Assembly: GCF_000499845.2 (NCBI RefSeq)
Contig: NC_023754.2
Span: 14,092,993 to 14,156,992, forward strand
Source: Phaseolus vulgaris
Taxonomy: Eukaryota; Streptophyta; Magnoliopsida; Fabales; Fabaceae
Direction: 5' to 3'
Length of the DNA stretch: 64,000 nt
The position numbers and the translations under genes are program-made. Below the pieces are notes generated by a model. That model ran no database searches. It was not told the DNA's origin and was given only the letters and a program-made list of their open reading frames with translations. Below are positions 34,540 to 47,209 of this stretch, in pieces (the first letter of the stretch is position 1; each line of letters begins with the position of its first letter).

Positions 34540-37500
34540 ATGGGGTGGTCTTTCTCCATATCTGTTGTGCTGTTTCTTACCCTTCTCATTGAGATACATG
34601 GAAGTGGTAGAAGCTTTGTAGAGAGTGGTTGTAATTTGTTCCAAGGAAGCTGGGTTTATGATAATTCATACCCTCTTTATGATATCTCAATGTGTCCCTT
34701 TATAGAGCAGGAATTTGACTGTGAAAGCCATGGTAGACCAGATAAGTTCTATCTCAACTATAGATGGCAACCAACAGGCTGCAACTTAACAAGGCACTAT
34801 CTTCGTTCTTCTCTCTTTCTGTCACTGCTTTTTCTTTTTCTTTTTTTAACCCTGCCATTCCATTTCATTTTTTTTCTTACCACCCATTCAGGTCGACATA
34901 GATTCACCCATGCATGCTTTTTTGCTTCAGATATATGTTTCTCTTTCATGTTTTTTCCTGTTTCCAGAATTATGTCTTTTCAGCTAAATCATTGTTCATT
35001 TTAATCTAGAAACTACACATTCAAATATATGGAAGTGGTATATATATATATATGTATAATGTATATATATCTATGTATATATGTATATATATAATATATA
35101 TATGGTACTTCAAAATATATAAATTTTATTATAGACCTTGAATTCAACAATGGCCTTATTATATTTGAGTAAACATTAAATATTATATTAATATAACTTA
35201 TTGCACAGATAGCAGTTAATACTATTAGTTTAGTACTTCATAAATACATATGTGTTTAATTAAATATTAATTATTGCATTGATTAAGTTCATAACTTTTC
35301 AATTAGAATCTCTATATATTAAATATATTCTTAAATAAATATTAATTATTTTTTAACTTTATATATATATATATATATTAATAATATTTTTTTAAAACTG
35401 AAAGATGAGAGAAAATGGTAAACACTAAATATATATTATATTAATACATATACAATAACAATAAATATTAAATTAATATTTAAATTAATTTTCATATTAT
35501 TTATTAAATTATAATGCATTAACGTTGAATAGTATAATAAATGTTAGAATTCTATGAAGATTTGGGTATATTTTAAAACTAATAATATGTAGTTTAATAC
35601 ATTACAAAAAATTAACATTTTTTTATTAATAATTAAGGATATATAACAAGAAATAAATTATTATATATGCATATGCATAAGTTTATTTTATTATAATTTA
35701 TTATTAATATATATTACAAAAAAAATATATTCATATTTTTTAATGAAGGTATAGTGGATAGTGGAATAAAAGAGAGGAATAAAGAGTTCTACTTAATACT
35801 AATAAAAAGAATTATATATCACTAAAATAAATAATCAAATAAAAATTAATTTTAAAGATAAAAACATATAATAAAAAATAAATCCCATTTATAAGTTTTC
35901 TAGATGATCTAAATTCTCAGTTTACCGAAACACTAAAACATAGCAGAAAATCCAAACCAAAATCAAACAAAAACACAAAATGTTTGGAAAATGTCCTCAA
36001 CAGATTTCCCCCAGATTTCTCTTTTAACTTGACTGTTCATTGTGAAACTGTCTAATTTTTCCTTAATGATTTTTTAATACGATCTCTTTCTTCATTACAA
36101 TTCGTATTTTCTAGGTAATTTTGAACTATAACAAAGCTTTGTTGTAACTAAAGTTTTTGTATAACTATAGGTTGGCCATTTTAGAACTAGAAAACACTTC
36201 CACAGTCACAAGAAAAAAGTATAGAAATATTCATTTTTTGGCATTCCCTTCGATAGTTGAATATAGAAAAATTCTGGACATTGAATTTCAAGGGAAATAA
36301 ATTGGAATATTAAGAAAGTATCTTTTAATCAGTTCTCTTTCTTCAAGTAATGAAATTCCTTTTGCTTTTGGAGATATATGAAGAGTACAGATCAACAACT
36401 ATAATAGATATAACTGCACCTTATATGGTAAAAGACCTTTATCAAATAATGACTTTATGATGTAAAAATAAAAATTAAGAACACTGAAATTAACATCAGA
36501 TGGTTGTTGTTGTATCCAGAAACAGTATGTGAGAACTTAAAAAGGAAAATATTTGAAACATGAAAGGACGTTTTACTTGTAATGTAGAGCTCACTAGTGA
36601 TATGTGGTAGCAAACCACATTTACAAGTAAGCTGCTTGAGTCAGTTTTGTTTGTGATTTTAGAAATCTTGAAGAAGAGTTTGATAGTGTATCTATCTTTA
36701 TTTCCTTGCACTCTTTGTCCATTTTTATGTTCAAAACATTACTTCAATTTGGACAAATTTCCATTTCTTTGCTACCATTTCATAATTGATTTCAAGTTTT
36801 CCTCATTCCAAAATGAGAAGGGAAGAAAAGAAAAGATAAACAAACACTGTAAACCAATTGTTATACATATGTCACATCCAACTTATGCTTTCTCTATAAC
36901 ATCCATCTCCAATTAGATTTATTAAACTCTTCACATTTCTGCAATAGAATCATTATTCATCTGATCCATTAAGAAATAATATTATGTTTATGGTTTTAAT
37001 ATATTACCTTTGACAATGATTTTAGTCACATTAAGGTTTCTGATATTTTTGTTACTACAACTGCAACTGTAGCAGCAATTTGCCACAATGATAAGAATGC
37101 AATGAAACTGTGACCTTATTGTAAAACTTTCATTATGTTTCTGATTTGTGATACTTTAACCAACAGAATACAACATGTTGCTTCTCTCTGTTTATTTTAT
37201 ATCATCTTTTCTTGTGAAATCTCTCTTCAAGTCATCAACTAATTAGGTAATAAGATTGTTAGGCTTAAACTACCTCATAAGTTTAGTGCATAAATCAGTA
37301 GAGACTTCCTCCATTAAGAGAATGCTGCTGTGAGGTTGCTTTCTACAATTTTGTCCTCTATATGCTACATTAGGTCCAAACAAAAACCATTTGAAAGATA
37401 TGTGTTGGACCCACTTATCTTCACTTTGGATGAACCTTGTTTTGCAGATTCAATGGTGAAGATTTCTTAAATAGACTAAGAGGGAAGAGTCTGATGTTTG

Positions 37501-39731
37501 TGGGAGACTCTTTGAGTTTGAACCAATGGCAGTCACTCACTTGCATGCTTCACACAGCTGTGCCATTTGCCTCATACTCCATAGTGAGGAATGGTGGTTT
37601 TTCCATTTTCACCTTCACGGTTAGATCTCTTTTTGTATGACTTTTATTTTTCTTCATATTCTCTCATGGTCATTGTCACATCACAAACCTATCATATCTA
37701 CACAATTTCACATTCACTCCATTGCTTTAGCTATGTCAAGGTGGTTGTGCTTTATCTTGATTGCATGCATTCATGCATGGATAATATTGAAACTAGACAT
37801 TGTTGTCAAAGAATGATAATTGCAATGCAATCATGGTCTCTTAGTATGTATGAGTCTCAAGATATTATAGATTTCAATAACACATGTAAGGAACACAGGG
37901 TAACCAAACAATACCTATAGAAGGAAGGTGTATCCATCATTAAAGCTTTGGTGAAGTGTATCCATCATTGAACAGTGAGAAGATATATTGTTAATTATGC
38001 AGACACGTAACAGAAGAACCAAGATTAATAGTTGAAAACACACCGACAAAGAGGGAGAGAGAAACTAAGAGTTATTCTCATAATTTTTTATATAGCATAA
38101 TTGCATTAATAAGTAATACTTAGTCTTTTCTAAAAAAAAATATAATACCTAGTTATTGATTTAATAGGTAGTGTGAAATAATATCACACGTGTGATTTGA
38201 AATAGCTGAAGCAGTCAAATATATATCACCATAAATCATTAAACAAAAATTAATTATTTAAAAAAAAATTATTAGATGAAATACTATTTTAGAGATTAAA
38301 AAAATAATTAATATTTAAAGTATTTTTTATTATTAACAAAAGTTATAAAGTAGTTTTTAAATTATTATCAAGTTTTAACCAATTTTAAAATCTAAATTAA
38401 CTTGTAGTAGGTAATTAAATATCAATATAGAAATTAATTTATAAATTTTATTAATAAAATTTACTTTAAATGCTAATATTTTTATAGCCTTTAAAAATAA
38501 TATTTAATTTAATTAATATAATAATTAATTATTTTTATTTTTAAACATTAATTTTATTTAATGATTTTCTGTTTTAGTGTATTATAGATTTTTAATTTCT
38601 AAGATGAGAAGTGAATTCTAATTTTTATACATAGTCTCTCAAGGTTGAAAAAAAAGCATTTTTAATCTTTAAACATTAAATATAAAAGACTAAAATGATT
38701 TCGAATGTCATTTAATAAATTCGAAGAACTAAAATTATTATTTTTTAACTTGGAAAAAGAGCTGTGGCAAAGGTCTACTACATATACATTTCCTCATAAT
38801 TTTGACTTTATTTAAGCACAGAAAATTTGAAGACTAACCACATAACTTAATGTATCACATAATTTGCAGAGCTATAATGTTAAGTTGATGTTCTCACGCA
38901 ATGCATTTCTGGTGGACATTGTTGGTGAAAAAAATGGTCGAGTTCTGAAACTAGATTCAATTGGAGCTGCCAAAACGTGGAAAGGAGCAGATGTACTGAT
39001 ATTTGATTCTTGGCATTGGTGGCTTCACACAGGAAGAAAACAACCGTATGTAGAACCCCATAACCTAGTTTCACTACTCTTCATCACTGAACATGCAAAA
39101 TCTCTAACACTCTTCTCTCTCTTTCTTCTGATAATTTCCTAGATGGGATTTCGTTCAAGATGGGAATCAAACATTCAAAGACATGGATCGTTTGGTTGCA
39201 TATGAGAAAGCATTGACAACATGGGCCAAATGGGTTGACTACAATGTTAACCCTGCCAAAACAAGGGTTTTCTTCCAAGGGGTTTCTCCAGATCATGTGA
39301 AGTAAGTACCTGCTGCTATTAAAAAACCCTACCTATATGCTTATTGTAGACATATATAAACAAAAAGAAGCAATAAATTAAGTTATAATTTTTAAAAATT
39401 GGAGTTAACACATGTCTGAATCGTTTCCAGTGCAGAAAAGTGGGGTGGACATGCAGGAAACACTTGTGTGGGGGAAAGTAGGCCAGTTTTGGGATCCAAG
39501 TATCCTGGAGGACCACTTCCAGCAGAGTTGGTATTGGAGAAAGTGCTAAGATCCATGAAAAAGCCTGTGGAATTGTTGGACATTACTACACTTTCACAGC
39601 TAAGAAAAGATGGCCACCCTTCTATTTATGGTACTGGAGGGCATAGGAGCTTGGATTGCAGCCATTGGTGTCTTCCTGGTGTTCCTGATACTTGGAATGT
39701 GCTTCTCTATGCTGCTCTCACTCAAAAATGA
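34540..39731 (+). CDS. TRICHOME BIREFRINGENCE-LIKE (TBL) protein, putative cell-wall polysaccharide O-acetyltransferase
   Basis: Five exons, 34540-34793, 37448-37619, 38870-39045, 39143-39301 and 39431-39731, give 353 residues. Residues 1-23 ([20 protein letters not shown]...) form a signal peptide or anchor; an upstream in-frame ATG at 34474 would add 22 residues. The PMR5N domain has [18 protein letters not shown] at 31-48 and RWQPTGCNL at 75-83. The PC-esterase domain has GDS at 104-106 (Ser nucleophile) and DCSHWC at 329-334 (the Asp-His pair). TBL proteins act in the Golgi, adding acetyl groups to xylan, mannan, xyloglucan or pectin; the substrate cannot be told from sequence. Reading frames join cleanly at every junction. 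Intron 1 has a GC donor (ACAAG|GCACTA). Introns 1 and 2 are long (2.65 and 1.25 kb), and intron 2 holds a MITE. Confidence 0.92.
35039..35102. repeat. (TA)/(TG) microsatellite in TBL intron 1
   Basis: TATATATATATATATGTATA and similar phrases over about 64 bp. Intron 1 (34794-37447) is otherwise AT-rich, with a partial MITE-like piece at about 35823-35870 (CACTAAAATAAATAATCAAA). Confidence 0.9.
38227..38579. mobile_element. CACTA-like MITE in TBL intron 2, TSD TAT
   Basis: The ends are inverted: CACCATAAATCATTAAACAA on the left and CACTAAAACAGAAAATCATT reading inward from the right. Both sides are flanked by TAT. Length is 353 bp. The interior shares TTAATTAATATAATAATTAA phrases with the other MITE copies. 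It lies wholly within the intron and leaves the splice sites intact. Confidence 0.72.
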
Positions 39732-40375
39732 GTTCCTATTCTTGTTGCTATTCATTCAAATAAAATGTATCCCAGGAAAATAAAAAGGCTATACAAAACA
39801 AATTAGTTCATGCCTTTTAGTTTCAGAATGGTATTATTGGAATTGTAATTTGATTCATGTCACTGTTATTTGGGTTTCAAGAGCTGTAATAAGGGCAACT
39901 CATTTCTAAGCTAGGTAAAGTTTATTTAAAAAATTAGTAATTTAAGTCATATTTCAAAAATGACAAGACTTTTTTTTATAAATAATTTAAGGTGTGACCC
40001 AACAATCATACAAAAATTAAGAAATAAATTAAGAAATGAGATAAGAAAGGATCTTAAATACTAATCTATTCCAAACTCAATGACAGACTCTGAATTTAGT
40101 AAATAATCCATAAAATGTGGCTTAATTATCTGAATTTGTTTGTGGAATTCGAACAGTATATAATGGGTAAAAAAAGTTTCCTTTAACAATAAAGGGCTAG
40201 TACACCATATTTACTCTTTCCTTGTTTCATACCATACTTATCTTACATTACTCATTCCTCTTTTTATATTTATCTAAAAAAAATATTTTTACAATAATAT
40301 AAAATTAATATTTTTTTGTCCTTTTCTAAGATTCACAGTACAATGTAAATTATCTGACTTGATTATATTATGGAA
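39732..40375. other. Downstream of the TBL gene
   Basis: The first 200 bp or so are probably the TBL 3' untranslated region (AATAAAA at about 39759). The rest is AT-rich with no gene. Confidence 0.5.
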
Positions 40376-40605
40376 AATGATGGTTTGACACCCATTTCAC
40401 TTTACTTCTCACTAAATATTAATATTTTAATCATTTTTAATTTTTTTTAATTTTAAAAATTATTTTAATATTTTATATTTTGTCTAATATTTTATTAAAG
40501 ACATTTTTTATTTTAATTTTTTTTTTATTATAAATATTAATATTTTAGTGTAGGTGTAAACTGGAGTAGGTGTCAAAATATAATATCAAATGACAACCTT
40601 GAGAA
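40376..40605. mobile_element. Candidate MITE with TTTGACACC ends
   Basis: GGTTTGACACCCATTTCAC on the left and, inverted, TATTTTGACACCTACTCCAG on the right enclose about 200 bp of AT-rich sequence. The end motif also occurs at 61410 (GATATTTTGACACCC), where a larger TE-like gene begins. The TSD is not resolved. Confidence 0.45.
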
Positions 40606-40984
40606 TTAAAAACTATTATTTTACATTGTAAGCCAGCTTTTGTGTTTAAATAGATGAAGAGTAATGATATATTCTCACTTTTTTTTTTACTTATATTCAA
40701 TTTACAACTGATCATAACTTATTTTATATTAATTATTATTAGTATAATAGGATATTTTATTATGAAAAACAATTGTCAAGTAAATGTATATAAAAAATTG
40801 TGAAAGAAAAAAAAAATTCATTAAAGAAATACAACATTAAATAATATTGTATTTCTCAAATAGGGCAAGGTGGCAATATAGAAATTTGATAGAAAAGGAA
40901 AAAACATAGATTTAGATTATTTATTCATCAATGTTCAATGACATTGTTATTCACTTACATTTGACACATAGTAATAAACCCCCT

Positions 40985-41374
40985 TCAAGGATCTACTGAT
41001 AATGGTGGTGGTGGTGAGTGAACAGCCTCATCACAGTATCCCTCCAACACATCAGTTTCTTCAGAGGTAAACCCTAGAGAACCAACAACGTTAGGCCAGC
41101 AATCATGTCCAATCACCCTAATAGCTTCACAGCAACCTTTCCCTAGGTAGGTCTCACCATTGATAAAAAACGTTATTATTTCTCCACTGCATGCTTGCAT
41201 ATGCCACAGTGATTCCCAACAGTTAGAGGGTTCACCCTCCAGCTTCAACCTTGAAGCAAGGCTTGGAGTGGTAGATGGGTCGGAGAGGGCTCTAGAATCA
41301 GCAACAGATGCATGTAAGACCAATGCAGTAACAACAATAACAGTCAGAATAAAGGGGACGTGAGAGAAAGCCAT
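40985..41374 (-). CDS. EC1-like egg cell-secreted protein (prolamin-like, DUF1278)
   Basis: A single exon of 129 residues. Residues 1-26 are a clear signal peptide (hydrophobic FILTVIVVTALVLHASVA, cut near ADS). The mature part has six cysteines at 52, 62, 81, 82, 92 and 114, arranged as in the prolamin-like family. It carries the EC1 signatures NCWESL, CSGEIITFFINGE and YLGKGCC, then CWPNVVGSLGFTSEE and GYCD. In Arabidopsis, EC1 peptides are released by the egg cell when sperm arrive and trigger sperm activation (HAP2/GCS1 relocation) before gamete fusion. Length and lack of introns fit the family. The Pro-rich C-terminus (HSPPPPLSVDP) is variable in the family. A TATA box sits about 70 bp upstream. 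Assignment to EC1 rather than the wider ECA1-type peptides rests on the close motif match. Confidence 0.93.
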   Translation of the reverse strand: MAFSHVPFILTVIVVTALVLHASVADSRALSDPSTTPSLASRLKLEGEPSNCWESLWHMQACSGEIITFFINGETYLGKGCCEAIRVIGHDCWPNVVGSLGFTSEETDVLEGYCDEAVHSPPPPLSVDP

Positions 41375-41442
41375 TAGATTTAGCAGAAAATAAGGTGAGT
41401 TTTGTGCTTTATGTTGATGGTTTTGAAGAAAAATTGTGTGGG

Positions 41443-41452
41443 AATTATATAG
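41443..41452 (-). promoter_or_regulatory. Likely TATA box of the EC1-like gene
   Basis: The minus strand reads CTATATAATT about 70-75 bp before the start codon. Confidence 0.5.
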
Positions 41453-41499
41453 TGGGGAGAGTGTTAGTAACAGTTGGTGAGTGGCAGATGAAGAGGGTA

Positions 41500-44400
41500 G
41501 AAATAATTGTGCAGTGGTTACATTAGGAGAAAGATTAAGGATTTTTCATCTGCTGATATTAATGTGAGATATGAAGATTTTGTGGAATTTAACTGATTCT
41601 GTCCATTTGTATTCTTCACAAGGATGGTATCTTGTTAGAGATTATTCAATTCACAAATATATCTTGTTGGTTCTTTGGCGTTAAGAAGATGTAAAGTTAA
41701 AAACAAATGAGTCTGCATATTTAACAGTGTAGAGATTAATGAATGTGAAAAATACAAATATATATATAGATATATGTGTGGGTGTTTTTAGTCATTCCAA
41801 CTCTTTCATTGCGACTGTTTCAATTGTTATTCACATACAGCACAGTGTATAAGGCTTTGGAGTGCTTTGAAAAACTTGTATATGAATTATGGCATTCTGA
41901 TGACTTCATTTTTTTTTTCAGTAAAATTTACATCAAAGCTTATCAAAATGAAACCTGCTGAAACTTTTTCTTTAAGGGTTTAATGTCATGTGAATTTTAG
42001 CTTTAATGGTCCAACTTTTCAATAACTTAAAATGAGTTTCATAAATTATTTCACATGCCAAGGCTGAAATATTAGTCTGTCATTGTTGTGAAAGTAAATT
42101 TATTTTAAAGTGGTATAGAAGATGCAAAAAGAAAATTATAATAATAAAACATGGAGCTAGTATTAATTTAAATTAATAATAAATAAAATTCATTAATAAA
42201 ATGTTTTTTTAAATATTGAGTGTTTTAGGGATAAGAGGCGTGTTCAATGCTTTGTTTAGATCAATAGATGTGGATTTAAGGAAGAAAAAAAAAATTGAAA
42301 AAAAAAATGTTATTTGAATTAATGAAAAAATAGTTGAAATGAACAAAATTAAAAAAATTGGATATCATGTCATGATGTGATTGATTAAAATTCTTTTAAT
42401 TGATAAAAATGTAAAACTATAATTTTATCCTTATCATAAAAAGTAATTAAAAATTAAATGTGCTCCAGGATTAAAACATTATTTCTTCTGCAGTTGAATA
42501 TTTTAGTAAAAAAATACAAATTATTTAACATTGTTCATATATAAAGAATTGTTGAAATAAATTTTGATAAAAAAAAATAGTATTTAAATATTCATTATTA
42601 TAAAAAAGTTAATAAAAAATAATTTTTATATTAAAATTCAAAAACAATTTATTTTTTATTATTAATATTATTATATAAATTTATTTTTTATTATAAATAA
42701 CTATATTTATTTTTATTATTTTATAATTATATTATTAAATATGTTTATGACATAAATTTATTTTTTAATATTAACTATTATTATTTATTTGTATTATATT
42801 ATATTATATAATCGATATATATTCGATTATATATATGTTATGAATGTAATATATATAATAAATTATATATATATTTAATGTAATTTGATGATTGATTATT
42901 TTATTTTGTGAATAGAACTTTGTCACCATGTTACAGTTACAGTATGAGGATATTTTAAATTTATGTAGTTTTTTTTTTTTTTTTAAATGAGTGATTTCTT
43001 CAAATTTGTCTTGTATTTTTTCACAAATATATGAAATTAAATATAAGTATTTCTCTCCGTACTCACCTAAAAATAAACATAAATTAAAGTAATTAGTTTT
43101 ACTTTCTCCAATGTTGAAATTATAAAGATAAAGATGGTAGCATTTTTTATTTAACAGATATTCCATCATTCATCAGTAAAAAGAAAGAACCAATGCTCAT
43201 ACATCGAATATTCTATACGCGAGATTTTTTCTGCAAATATTTTAAAAATAATTACAAGAAATGAGGCTACTGCTATTTTCCTGTGAATTTTAATTTGTAG
43301 ATAATTTATTTGTCGATAATTAATTATTTAAAAATTCCCAAAAAAATTACGTGTAGTAAATTTTTATGGGAAATAATCTCAAAAAAAATTCATACGAAAA
43401 TTTTTTACCTAAAAAATAGAAAGTATTTTTAACTGTGAATTTTAGATAATTTTTCTACTAATAACAATTGTCTTTTACTGCTGCGGATGTTTGATCAAGG
43501 ACATTGCAAAGGTTTTTCTTCTTGCACCCCATTACTACTAATGGCAGCTCCATTACTAATAGAAAATGACTAAAATAGTTTTTCTCATTGCTCCACCATT
43601 GCTTCAGCTGTTGCAGTATTATCACTTCGGAAGAAGAAGAGAAGAAGAGAGATTGCGTTGTGAAAAAACTTATTATGAATAGTTTATTCTAGAAAATTCA
43701 TTAAGAAAATTCATTCCAAAAGATGTTCATGTAAATTACATTTTGAAAATTCTGAGAAAATTTCTAGAACGGGTTATCCAAAGTTATTTTAAAGAAGGAT
43801 AAAATGGTTAAAATTGTTGGGTTTACCAAGAAATTGTGCAGGTGCAAGAAACAGAAGCCCATTGTAAAAGGATATTTTGGGCCTAATATGGACATATCTA
43901 AAGTGGCTTTCATCATTTAAAAGTAGGCAAATTCTTCCAACACTTTCATACATTCTCCTACATCTTTATATTATTTTTCAACAATACTCTAAGCACAAAC
44001 GAAAACTAACAAAAAATGTGTAATCAACATTAACTTTCTTTTAAAGTCACTAAAAATTCAGATGTCTGAAATAAAGTTTTTTATATAAAAAAATAAAGTT
44101 AGTAAAATGTCGTTTAAATATATTTATTTTTATTTTAAAAAATTTGTTTGATGTTGTTTATTTTCAAATGTTAAAAAAATACTAAATAATAAGAGTATTA
44201 AGTTATTTTAGTTAATTTGTATCATAAAAATATAAATTAATAATGATTAAATTATTTCTCTTTGAATAATGAAAAATTCGAATCTAATAAACTATATGTT
44301 TATTTTTATTATTTGTTTGAGTATATGTTTATTTTTATTATTAGTTTGAGAAAAACAACATTTTTTTAAAAAAAAAATTTGTCATTATTTTAGAAGACAT

Positions 44401-46382
44401 AAAACTTAGAAAAAAAATCAACAAATAGAGTAAAAAACTCCAAAAAAAATAAATATCTTTGCACGTTGAATATGACAAATCTTTTCGTCAATCCTCTCAT
44501 ACACACTGAAATGATTAAACTTTTATCTCAAAAAACTGTTTTCTTAAATGATTGAAAAAAAAATGAAAATGTTAAAAATAGAAAGAAGAAATATGTGGAA
44601 TTAGTAGGTGAAGTTATTTGTAAAATTATATTTTATTTATAGTTATTTTTATAAAAAAGTTAAAATAGACTTTTCACTATTAATTAGTATGGTGCACTAC
44701 TTCTTCTGTAGAAAATCTCTTTGATATCCTTTGATGTAACACCACATGCACTTATCATTATTGGTACTGATCTAGTCAAGTATCCTCTGCATATGAGCAT
44801 CTTGATTTTATCATAAACAACCATATGCTACATTTATTAGTTTTTCAACAAGATAGTAACTTCCTTTTTAATTTTTGTTGCACAGATCTTCAAAAGTGAC
44901 AAAACATAACAATTATACACAAAATGCTACTATAATAATAATAAAAAAGTCAACAATGCTACTATAAAATGTATATATTGAGAAACTCATACAAAAAGAA
45001 TCACATTATGAAGTAGTACACATGTTTATAAACCATAGTAACACCAAATAATATAAAAGATGTTTATTATCAATATATTTAATAAGATAAATAAATTGGT
45101 TGTTAAAATCTTGATAACTAATTAGATACTAATTTAAAAATTATTTAACAATAACAGAAACTAATTTAAAAATTAATTTTTTTTAATTATTATAATTTTT
45201 TTTTAGTTGACCTTATTTCTAAAGTGGCATATGTTTCATATATGATAACAATCCAGACAAATTTTACTTCACGACTTCACTTCACTTAATTTGTTGATAA
45301 AAAGAAAACTACATCACTTAATTAATGTGATATCTTTTTTTGTTAATGTCATATAACTTTCGTATAACGAAATTAACAAAATCGTAATGAAATACAATTT
45401 TTATTTTAAAATGTTCACATGATGTATGAGTACCATGAGTACAAGGAATAGTTGAAAAGTTAGGAGAAAATAAATAAAACGATTGAAGTGAGAGAAATCG
45501 TAAAAGAGGAATGGTGAGTACCCTAACTATTTTCAAAATGAGAAAAGACTATATAGTGTTGATTCTCGCTATAAGATATGGACTCATAAATTATTTAATT
45601 TTATTTTAGCTGGAATTTTTTTAAAACGTTTTTTTATCAAATATTAAATGATAACAAATTACAACTTAGTCTAAAATTAATTATTCATAAAGATAAGATA
45701 GATAACATTTTGTACTTGTATTGAACTAAAATTAGGTTAGAGATTAATATGTTAATTTATGTTTTAAATATAATAAATTAAAATAATATTCTATTTTATT
45801 TTTCTGCGCAAAATAATTTACAGGAAACATTGTCTAACTAGGTTTTCTTTTTCTAATTCTTACAATATTGTTTTCTACAAATTTATATTTACAAGAAAAT
45901 CTTCAATAAATAATTTTTATTTTTTAATAACTTATCTGTAAAGTTTTATTTTAAAAAATGTTATATAATTCAGATAGACATAATTAAATTCACAAGTAAT
46001 TACAATACCTTTTTGCAAATAATGTTAGAGTAAATACAACAATAATTCATTTTTAACACAATAAAAAAAAATCTTAGTAAAAAAATCTTTATTTTATTAC
46101 TTTTGTTTAAACTTTAGGATAATTGGACATATCTTTAGTCTTGGTAGGTAAAACATTGATAACTAGATACTACTAATATAGAAACTATTTATCAATAATA
46201 GAAACTAATTTAGATATCAATAATTTGTTTAGTCTAAATTAATATATAATTTATTCAATATAATAATTAATTATTTTTTGTCTCTAAAATTGGTTTCTTA
46301 TTTAATGATTTTCTAGTATAAATTTTAAAAAATGGTAAAACCTAAAAATATAAAATAAAATTGAAGTATTAAAATATCATAT
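41500..46382. other. Intergenic AT-rich desert with MITE fragments
   Basis: Contains the EC1-like promoter at its left end. Partial MITE-family copies are at about 45085-45235 and 46140-46322 (TAACTAATTAGATACTAATT; TTTAATGATTTTCTAGTAT). A less AT-rich stretch at about 43440-43680 has no recognisable domain. No gene seen. Confidence 0.5.
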
Positions 46383-46688
46383 CACTACAAGAAAATCATG
46401 AAATAGAAATTAATTTTTAGAGACCAAAATAATTAGTTGTAATAGTAACTAAATTAGAGACCATTTTAGAAACTAAATAAAAAATTGGTTTCTAAATTAG
46501 TTTCTATTATTGTTAAATAGTTGCTAAATTGGTATTTAATTAGCAACCAAGGTCTTAATTTCCATTTATTTAGTTTCTAAATTTGGTTTCTAAAACCTTG
46601 GTTGCTAATTAGATAGTATATTCTTTTGAGTCTCTAATTATTTTGGTCTCTAAAAATTAAATTTCTGTTTCATGATTTTCTTGTACTG
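46383..46688. mobile_element. CACTA-like MITE with intact ends, TSD TAT
   Basis: Left end CACTACAAGAAAATCATGAA and right end, read inward, CAGTACAAGAAAATCATGAA. Similarity continues for about 30 bp, and TAT flanks both sides (46380-46382, 46689-46691). Length is 306 bp. The interior is built from GGTTTCTAAATTAGTTTCTA-type phrases and is nearly self-complementary, so its RNA would fold into a long hairpin. It ends 108 bp before the Copia element. Confidence 0.85.
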
Positions 46689-46796
46689 TATGAAGACTTA
46701 TTTAAGTTTTATGTATGTTATTATTTTTTTGAGTCGAGTTTATATTTAAAAATATCATTCTATTGAGTGGTTAAAATATTTTTTTTTTGTTATAGT

Positions 46797-46847
46797 TGTA
46801 AGAATATTATGTGGCACCTCACGATTATTTATCTTATTAATTGATAT
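46797..46847 (+). repeat. Remnant of the Copia 5' LTR
   Basis: Fifty-one bases match the start of the 3' LTR with two differences. Similarity ends abruptly after TTATTAATTGAT. The following 840 bp before gag show no LTR match and no clear primer-binding site. Confidence 0.85.
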
Positions 46848-47209
46848 CTTAGTCTCCAAGTTTTTCCTTATTTAGGATAGTATATTCTTGCCTTATTAAT
46901 TTTCGGGTATTATTATTATTATTACTATTTTCGAAAATAGCAATCGTGTCAAACTTGGAAACATATCAATCTAATTAAAATTTTGAAGACCAAATCTAAA
47001 ATCAAATCCTTAATATTCCGCTACTCACCTTATCGGGTTTACGAGTAACATATTTACGCGTTTCCTTTTATTTATCGAATTAAATATGGTAAATCTCTTG
47101 ATACCGTAATTATGTTTTAAAAAAAATACTTATTTTGTTAAACTCTTAAAAAAATAATATTAAGTTTGACAAAATTTAAATTAAAATGTTTGCTTAAACT
47201 TAATAACAG

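Noticed and set aside
42804..43169. A 121-residue minus-strand frame rich in Ile and Tyr
   Set aside because: Composition follows the AT-rich DNA; no domain or splice context.
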